This document shows positions 6,022 through 10,720 of a stretch of DNA of 10,720 bases, in pieces. The stretch's first letter is position 1. Every line of letters starts with the position of its first letter. A program made the translations under genes and the position numbers. The notes under the pieces were generated by a model that saw nothing but the letters and a program-made list of their open reading frames with translations, was not told the origin of the DNA and ran no database searches. The DNA lies in contig CAYRIZ010000065.1 in assembly GCA_964424565.1 (NCBI GenBank), forward strand, positions 1 to 10,720, read 5' to 3'. This stretch comes from Avisuccinivibrio sp964424565. Its GTDB lineage: Bacteria > Pseudomonadota > Gammaproteobacteria > Enterobacterales > Succinivibrionaceae.

Positions 6022-8129
6022 TACAGTCCCTCCAGTCCGGTCTGCAGTGCTTCTCCGCCATCACTTTCCGCCTGTGGGGCATTGTTGACCACTATGGTGG
6101 TACGGGCCGGGATGGTGAGAGTGTGACCGGCGGTGAGTTCAGCGGCAAAATCATGCTGGAACTGATCGGTGTCCCGGGTAAAGCCAAAGGCGCTGATCTG
6201 CAGATCCTCGCGGGCGAGCATCTCGTAGAGGCCTTCCAGACCTTCACCATGATCGGTGCGGCGGACATTGCGGCCGGACAGCGGAATGAGCAGGCTCTCG
6301 CCGCTGTCGGTGCCGCTGAGATCTGCGGCGGCATCTGTAGGCAGATACATGGCCGAAAGCAGAGGGAATAGTATGGAACCCTGCTCAATCTTCACGCTCT
6401 GGCGGGAGGCATTGACCAGCACTATGGCAAAGCGGTTCTTGTACTGCCTGATGTAGCCGAAATAGGCACCGCCGGCGCAGATGAAGACCAGGGAGCCCAT
6501 GGTCAGGGCCGGATTGGCACGGCGCATGGCCGCCAGTCTGGTCATGGTTTCCTGTACCTTGGCACTGTAGGGGCTGACATGATGATCAGACATGGCCTTG
6601 AAGGGCAGAGGCGAGCGCGGGCCGATCTCATGAGTGTTGATCACATCGCCCAGTTCATCGCCCTGATAGACGCAGGGAATGCCGCGCCAGGTGTAGAGCA
6701 CGGCCAGGGCGGCCAGATACAGATTCTTCTCTCCGCCTATGATGTGGAAGAAACGCGGCAGGGAGTGATTGTCCAGCTGATTGAGCATGCAGAGCTTGAC
6801 CTGCTGCGTCATGCCCACGGCATAATTTTCCATGGTGCGGCGCAGATCCTCGCCTGTATAGGGTACAGGAATGCCCTTTAAATCCACTCCGCCGAAGAAG
6901 GCGCGCATAGGACCTATAAAGCCGGTGTAATTGACTGCACCGTCCAGATTGTTGTCCGTATTGAGGGCATAGCGGGCATCACTGCTGAACTGACCGAGCA
7001 TCAGGCAGCCGGGGTGAGTGCTGCGGGCGGATTCACACATTTGATGCAGGCGGCGGACATTATTTCTGGCTGTGCCGTCATCACCTATATGCGAGGCGGC
7101 ATCCAGGCACCAGCCGTCAATGCCGTAGGGCAGGCGCAGCCACTTCTGCAGCACGCTGTTGCGATCCTTGTACATGGCCTGACGCACGCTGCGGGAGGCG
7201 TAGTTGAGCTTGGGCAGGGCCGGGGAGTTGTTCCAGTAGCAGGGCTCCTCATTTTCCCTGAAGGTATAGTAATCGCGGAAGGGACTGTCCTCATGATGGC
7301 AGGCGCCCTTGCCGGTGCGCTCCTGACGGTCGAACCAGGGATGCAGGTGGCCGGTGTGATTGAAGACACCGGAAAGCAGCAGGCACATGTCATAGCCCAG
7401 GGTGGCCGCGCGCAGGCGCTTTAAGGCACCATTGCCGCCAAAGTGCGGATCTATGAGATCATAGTCCTCGGTATCGTATTTGGACACCGAAGGAGCCTTG
7501 AAGATAGGGGTCAGATAGATGCCGTCGCAGCCCAGGCCGCGGATATAGGGCAGCATGGCTGTAATGCCGTCCAAATCGCCGCCGCAGTGTACGCTGTTGA
7601 GATCCTTGTACTCGAACTCATTGGCATGTATGGGCTCATCGGCAGGATAACGCTGGGCATCTATGGTGAAACAGCCGCGGGAGGAGGCAAAGCGGTCGGG
7701 GAAGATTTGATAGAAGATCAGATCGGGCACAAAATCAGGATGCTGATTTTCCTTTTCTATGGCAAAGCAGTGCTGCCGCAGCGGGCACTCGCGGGACATG
7801 CCCAGCGAGCTGTACCAGACTGCGTCGGTGACACTTTCGCCGTCCTGGCTTTTAAGCAGGATCTTAAAGCCGTAGAACTGCATGTTTGAGCCCGCATCAA
7901 AAGGCAGCGGGGCCTCAAAGCGGTGAATGCCGGAACGCGAGCCGGTATAACGCATGGGTGTGAAGGCAGGCTCGTGCTGAGCAAAGGAGGCCAGCTGGCA
8001 GTCAAGACGTGCAGCGGCGGCTCCTCTGACGAACAGCACTACATTTTCAGCATTGGCGTCCGGCGCCGTACTGGTGTGAAAACACTGAAAAGGCAGATTG
8101 GGACGCGGCGAAGTGGTGTTTTGACGCAT
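6021..8129 (-). CDS. MalZ-like GH13 protein with degenerate active site (probable pseudoenzyme)
   Basis: The 702-residue protein follows E. coli maltodextrin glucosidase MalZ closely: an N-terminal beta domain (about 28-125), then the GH13 barrel with YQIFPDRFA (140-148), GGDLDGI (183-189), FKAPSVSKYDTEDY (210-223), YQGDELG (488-494) and a C-terminal beta region. Active-site regions are altered. Region I reads LSGVFNH with Ser253 where Asp is expected; region II reads GWCLDAA with Cys341 for the invariant Arg but the nucleophile Asp343 kept; region III reads LGQF with Gln380 for the acid/base Glu; region IV reads LDNHSLPRF with Ser456 for the transition-state Asp. Each codon was checked on the strand. 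Normal hydrolysis is therefore unlikely. MalZ is about 600 residues; the extra length is mainly C-terminal. No signal peptide is seen, so it is probably cytoplasmic. AAAGGA lies 7 bases before the ATG. The gene follows pepD by 23 bases and is coupled to the exported-protein gene. A non-catalytic glucan-binding or sensing role is possible but unproven. Confidence 0.9.
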   Translation of the reverse strand: MRQNTTSPRPNLPFQCFHTSTAPDANAENVVLFVRGAAAARLDCQLASFAQHEPAFTPMRYTGSRSGIHRFEAPLPFDAGSNMQFYGFKILLKSQDGESVTDAVWYSSLGMSRECPLRQHCFAIEKENQHPDFVPDLIFYQIFPDRFASSRGCFTIDAQRYPADEPIHANEFEYKDLNSVHCGGDLDGITAMLPYIRGLGCDGIYLTPIFKAPSVSKYDTEDYDLIDPHFGGNGALKRLRAATLGYDMCLLLSGVFNHTGHLHPWFDRQERTGKGACHHEDSPFRDYYTFRENEEPCYWNNSPALPKLNYASRSVRQAMYKDRNSVLQKWLRLPYGIDGWCLDAASHIGDDGTARNNVRRLHQMCESARSTHPGCLMLGQFSSDARYALNTDNNLDGAVNYTGFIGPMRAFFGGVDLKGIPVPYTGEDLRRTMENYAVGMTQQVKLCMLNQLDNHSLPRFFHIIGGEKNLYLAALAVLYTWRGIPCVYQGDELGDVINTHEIGPRSPLPFKAMSDHHVSPYSAKVQETMTRLAAMRRANPALTMGSLVFICAGGAYFGYIRQYKNRFAIVLVNASRQSVKIEQGSILFPLLSAMYLPTDAAADLSGTDSGESLLIPLSGRNVRRTDHGEGLEGLYEMLAREDLQISAFGFTRDTDQFQHDFAAELTAGHTLTIPARTTIVVNNAPQAESDGGEALQTGLEGL

Positions 8130-8152
8130 AATTTTCCTTTACTACAAATTCT

Positions 8153-9610
8153 CTAAAGCTCAGCTAAGGTTTGACGCAGCATATGATAAGCCGTCTTCAC
8201 GGCCTCAATGTCGCAGCTTTCTGAAAAAGAATGCGGATGGGTGACAGTGGGGCCCAAGGAAGCCAGCTGCAGTTCCGGGTTCTTTTCGGCAAAGGCTGCA
8301 GTCTCCAGACCGGCATGCAGGGCGGTGACCTGCATTTCCCGGCCGGTCACCTGATGGTAATTGCGGCACAAAGCCCGGATTAAATCATTGTCGGCTGAAG
8401 ACTGCCACGGTCTTTCTCCGCGCGGGGACGTAAGATCGGTCTGATCCACCAGCAGGCACAGATTCTGAATTTTCTGTACCATGTTCTCCAGGGCAAATTC
8501 ACTCAGGGAGCGGGCCAGCAGGGTGATTTTCACCTCTTCCTTGGTGGTTTCTATCACTCCCAGATTGCAGGAGGTTTCCACTATTTCCGGGGCCTTGGGG
8601 AAGAAGCGCTCCGGGCCGCTGGGCAGCGAGGTGATCAGGCTTAAAATCTCGCAGCTTTCCTCAAAGGACAGCACCCCGTCAGGGGAGGCCTCATGCAGCT
8701 CCAAACTCATATTGTGGTCTGTGTCTGCATACAGCAGCTGGTATTTGGCAAATTCTATGAGCAGATCCTGCTTGAAGCCCTCCAGATCCGCCCGCGGCAG
8801 GGCCAGGGTAAATTCAGCCTGATTGGGTATGGCATTGCGTACGGTACCGCCGGTAAGGGAGGAGAGATAGAAATAATCGCAGCGGTCGGTCATGGCCGAC
8901 AGCAGGGAGGCCAGCAGCACTATGGCATTGGCGCGCCCCAGGTGAATATCAGTGCCGCTGTGACCGCCGGACAGACCGGTCAGGCGCAGGCGCAGGCCGG
9001 TGCAGTCTGCAGGCATAGGCCCGCGGGAGGACAGGGCATAGGTGACATAAATGTCCTGTGAGCCTGCCGAGGCAATGAAAATATAACCGTCATCCTCTGA
9101 ATCGAGGTTCATCAGATAAGCGCCGTCCAGATGCCGGGGATCCAGATGCTGGGCGCCCAGCATGGTGGTTTCCTCGGCTACGGTAAATACAGCACGCAGG
9201 GGACCATGCTCCAGAGTGTCATCGGCCAGCAGGGCCAGAGCCAGGGCTATGCCTATGCCGTCATCTGCGCCCAGGGAGGTGCCGCTGCCGAAAATTCTGC
9301 CGGCACGCACCACCGGCTGTATGGGATCTTTGAGAAAATCGTGTTCCACTCCGGGGGCGGCAGCAGGCACCATATCCTGATGGGCCTGCAGGATCACCAG
9401 AGGATGATGCTCCCGGCCGGCGGTGGCGGGTTTTTCCATAATGACATTGCCCACCTCATCGCGCTCGGCTTTGAGCTGATGGTCGGCGGCAAATTTAAGC
9501 AGATAATCACCGGCGGCCTGCTCATGGCCGGAAATGCGCGGAATGGCGCACAGATCGGCAAAATAGGAGAAAACTTCCTGGGGGTACAAATCACGAATGT
9601 TCTCTGACAT
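8153..9610 (-). CDS. pepD: Aminoacyl-histidine dipeptidase (M20 family, PepD-like)
   Basis: This cytoplasmic zinc enzyme should hydrolyse dipeptides such as carnosine-like Xaa-His and other short peptides. The 485 residues equal E. coli PepD in length. The co-catalytic metal site is complete: LQAHQDMV (His77, Asp79), LGADDGIG (Asp116), AEETTM (Glu146 and Glu147), MNLDSED (Asp170) and HPHSFSE near the C terminus (His460). Between them lies the dimerisation/lid domain; GGHSGTDIH, typical of PepD-type M20 proteins, starts at about residue 215, and HAGLE at about 430. The start is supported by AAGGA six bases before the ATG at 9610. No terminator separates it from the MalZ-like gene 23 bases downstream, so the three minus-strand genes probably share a transcript. 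A weak -10 (TATACT on the minus strand, 9837-9832) lies 220 bases upstream. Confidence 0.93.
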   Translation of the reverse strand: MSENIRDLYPQEVFSYFADLCAIPRISGHEQAAGDYLLKFAADHQLKAERDEVGNVIMEKPATAGREHHPLVILQAHQDMVPAAAPGVEHDFLKDPIQPVVRAGRIFGSGTSLGADDGIGIALALALLADDTLEHGPLRAVFTVAEETTMLGAQHLDPRHLDGAYLMNLDSEDDGYIFIASAGSQDIYVTYALSSRGPMPADCTGLRLRLTGLSGGHSGTDIHLGRANAIVLLASLLSAMTDRCDYFYLSSLTGGTVRNAIPNQAEFTLALPRADLEGFKQDLLIEFAKYQLLYADTDHNMSLELHEASPDGVLSFEESCEILSLITSLPSGPERFFPKAPEIVETSCNLGVIETTKEEVKITLLARSLSEFALENMVQKIQNLCLLVDQTDLTSPRGERPWQSSADNDLIRALCRNYHQVTGREMQVTALHAGLETAAFAEKNPELQLASLGPTVTHPHSFSESCDIEAVKTAYHMLRQTLAEL

Positions 9611-9867
9611 GACTGATCCTTAAGCGATAACCTGCTGTGATGGTATGGTTGGGAGAGTTGAGTTTACGGCAGAACGGGCTGCGGCGGCAGTGGCTGCAGG
9701 ACAGAGCCGCATCGGCGGATGCCGGCATAAGGCTGCCTTCAGGAAAAAATTTCTGACTGCATAAACCATGGCGAAAAAAGTTCATGGAGCCTCAGCTTAC
9801 CTGCCTTAAGTAGATTGAATTGTGAAAAACCAGTATATCTTAACATCAAAAAAGCCACTGCTGCGCT

Positions 9868-9896
9868 AAAAATCAGGCTCTGCCGGCCTGTGATTT
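9868..9896 (-). terminator. Weak minus-strand terminator-like hairpin
   Basis: On the minus strand AAATCA (9896-9891) pairs with TGATTT (9875-9870), and GGC (9888-9886) with GCC (9878-9876), with a CA bulge on one side; the 3' arm continues into five T residues. It could be a back-up to the stronger terminator at 10014-10044, or end a short transcript from the gap. Confidence 0.35.
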
Positions 9897-10013
9897 AGAG
9901 CTTGATCGCAGAGTTGAGACCGCCGCTTCAGGGCAGTGCAGAGGCAGGGTACAGCCTTGATTGTGCGTGGCGGAGCGGTGCATTTTTTGCACTTTTTGCA
10001 GTACCGGCAGCGC

Positions 10014-10044
10014 AAAAAAGCCCCGCAGTTTATTCCTGCAGGGC
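10014..10044 (-). terminator. Intrinsic terminator of the Sel1-repeat gene
   Basis: On the minus strand GCCCTGCAG (10044-10036) pairs with CTGCGGGGC (10028-10020): nine pairs with one U-G wobble and a 7-base loop, followed directly by six T residues (10019-10014). It lies 69 bases beyond the stop codon of the Sel1-repeat gene. Confidence 0.85.
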
Positions 10045-10113
10045 CGCTAAGACAGCAGCTGGGAGTACAGCTGCCGCAATCATCAGGCTGTGCTTTTTAT
10101 TGAGGATGGGTTA

Positions 10114-10644
10114 TCAGTCTTCGTCTTCGTAGTCCTCATCCATCTCTGCCAATAAGTCCTGAGCCTCGGCATTTCCCTGTGCGGCAGCTTTTTTCAGCCA
10201 CAGACGGGCCTGATCTTCATCCTCTTCCCCGCCTCTGCCGTAATAGTACATTTCTCCCAGTCTGTACTGAGCACCGGCATTTCCCTGTGCGGCGGCTTTT
10301 TCATACCACTGCCAGGCCTGATCTTCATCCGCTTCCCCGCCTCTGCCGTAATAGTACATTTCTCCCAGTTTGTACTTAGCTTCGGCATATCCCTGGGCTG
10401 CGGCTTTTTCATACCACAGCCGGGCCTTCACATAATCCTGGTCTACGCCTCTGCCTTCATAGTACATTTCTCCCAGCATGTACTGAGCCACGGCATTTCC
10501 CTGTGCGACAGCTTTTTTCAGCCACAGCCGAGCCTGCTTATAATCACTGCCTACGCCTTGGCCGTAATAGTACATCTTGCCCAGTACGCACTGAGCTTTG
10601 GCATGCCCCTGTGCTGCGGCTTCGGACATATAGAAATCCAGCAT
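10114..10644 (-). repeat. 108-base tandem coding repeats (Sel1 units)
   Basis: Units run 10644-10537, 10536-10429, 10428-10321, 10320-10213 and a partial 10212-10114, each 108 bases or 36 codons. The units at 10321-10428 and 10213-10320 differ at only about a dozen positions by eye, with a nearly identical stretch over their first 58 plus-strand bases. Such similarity at DNA level suggests recent duplication or gene conversion. Confidence 0.85.
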
Positions 10645-10720
10645 AAAAGCAGCTTCAGCAGCTTCGTCATATTCTTTATGCTGTGCAGCGGCTTTTTCCC
10701 ACCACAGCCGGGCCTTGGAG
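10114..10720 (-). CDS. Sel1-like repeat protein (5' end outside the window)
   Basis: The frame is open from the right edge to TGA at 10116-10114, about 202 codons; an internal Met at 10644 is not the start, because the same frame continues upstream with a further repeat-like segment (KARLWWEKAAAQ). Sel1 repeats are 36-residue helix-turn-helix units related to TPRs that serve in protein-protein contacts, often in signalling or host-interacting proteins. From residue Met at 10644 there are four full 36-residue units and one partial, each with A.AQ..LGEMYY.GRG and A..W..KAAAQGNA positions. The last two full units replace the usual GV..DY turn by GGEADED or GGEEDED, and the protein ends in an acidic DEDYEDED tail. 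Signal peptide and full length cannot be seen. The adjacent upstream repeat-like part is irregular (HKEYDEAAEAAF). It ends at a strong terminator at 10014-10044, separate from the pepD operon. The specific partner is unknown. Confidence 0.88.
   Translation of the reverse strand, partial: SKARLWWEKAAAQHKEYDEAAEAAFMLDFYMSEAAAQGHAKAQCVLGKMYYYGQGVGSDYKQARLWLKKAVAQGNAVAQYMLGEMYYEGRGVDQDYVKARLWYEKAAAQGYAEAKYKLGEMYYYGRGGEADEDQAWQWYEKAAAQGNAGAQYRLGEMYYYGRGGEEDEDQARLWLKKAAAQGNAEAQDLLAEMDEDYEDED

Larger units (their letters stand above)
9611..10113 (-). other. 503-base gap between the Sel1-repeat gene and pepD
   Basis: No convincing gene is present. Reading along the minus strand, the right end holds a perfect 7-base-pair hairpin (GCAGCTG 10055-10061 with CAGCTGC 10068-10074) and then the terminator at 10044-10014. 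A small GTGCA/TGCAC stem lies at 9978-9992, a second weaker terminator at 9896-9868 and a possible -10 box TATACT at 9837-9832 for pepD without a clear -35. A 64-codon minus-strand frame (9785-9591) overlaps the pepD start; it has GAGG 4 bases before its ATG but resembles no known protein. Confidence 0.6.

Noticed and set aside
6762..6992. Sequencing error as cause of the active-site changes in the MalZ-like gene
   Set aside because: The four substitutions lie in separate places, keep the frame, and at least two codons (TCC for Asp) need more than one base change, so independent errors are improbable.
9591..9785. 64-codon minus-strand frame overlapping the pepD start, with CSHC...C residues
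   Set aside because: It has GAGG close to its ATG, but the spacing is short, the composition looks non-coding and no family is recognisable. At best a leader ORF; not reported as a gene.
10165..10644. Regularly spaced repeats that could suggest a CRISPR array
   Set aside because: The period is 108 bases, the repeats are contiguous without unique spacers, and they translate into in-frame Sel1 units.

Overview
The window is about 10.7 kb of ordinary-looking bacterial chromosome, moderately GC-rich with a strong preference for CTG/GCC-type codons but free use of ATA. There are no phage, insertion-sequence, tRNA, rRNA or CRISPR signals. The XanP-, MalZ- and PepD-type proteins resemble gammaproteobacterial families, while the xanthine phosphoribosyltransferase (Bacillus Xpt-like) and the long phosphate transporter (of a kind I associate with Bacteroidota) are more typical of gut anaerobes. 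A host-associated gammaproteobacterium such as a member of the Succinivibrionaceae would fit, but this is a guess from memory of protein families, not a measured assignment.

Layout. Positions 1-348 are non-coding and hold a phased array of short repeats. Positions 349-2739 (+) encode a PiT-type phosphate transporter with a PhoU-like cytoplasmic tail, followed by a clean intrinsic terminator. Positions 3025-3612 (+) and 3794-5158 (+) encode xanthine phosphoribosyltransferase and a XanP-type purine permease, a purine uptake and salvage pair. Each is preceded by a terminator-like hairpin with a competing alternative pairing, so both may be controlled by transcription attenuation. A long GC-rich hairpin separates them from a convergent minus-strand operon: pepD-like dipeptidase (9610-8153), a MalZ-like glycoside hydrolase family 13 protein (8129-6021) and a small exported protein of unknown function (6021-5293). 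A 503-base gap with minus-strand terminators follows, and then the 3' part of a Sel1-repeat protein gene (10720-10114) that runs off the right edge.

The most interesting item is the MalZ-like protein. Its sequence follows E. coli maltodextrin glucosidase closely along its length, but four of the invariant GH13 active-site residues are replaced: region I Asp to Ser, the Arg before the nucleophile to Cys, the catalytic acid/base Glu to Gln, and the transition-state Asp to Ser. The reading frame is intact over 702 codons with a good ribosome binding site, which points to a maintained pseudoenzyme rather than a decaying gene. Its stop codon overlaps the start of the exported-protein gene. Second in interest are the 11-base-phased hexamers upstream of the phosphate transporter and the paired attenuator-like leaders of the purine genes.
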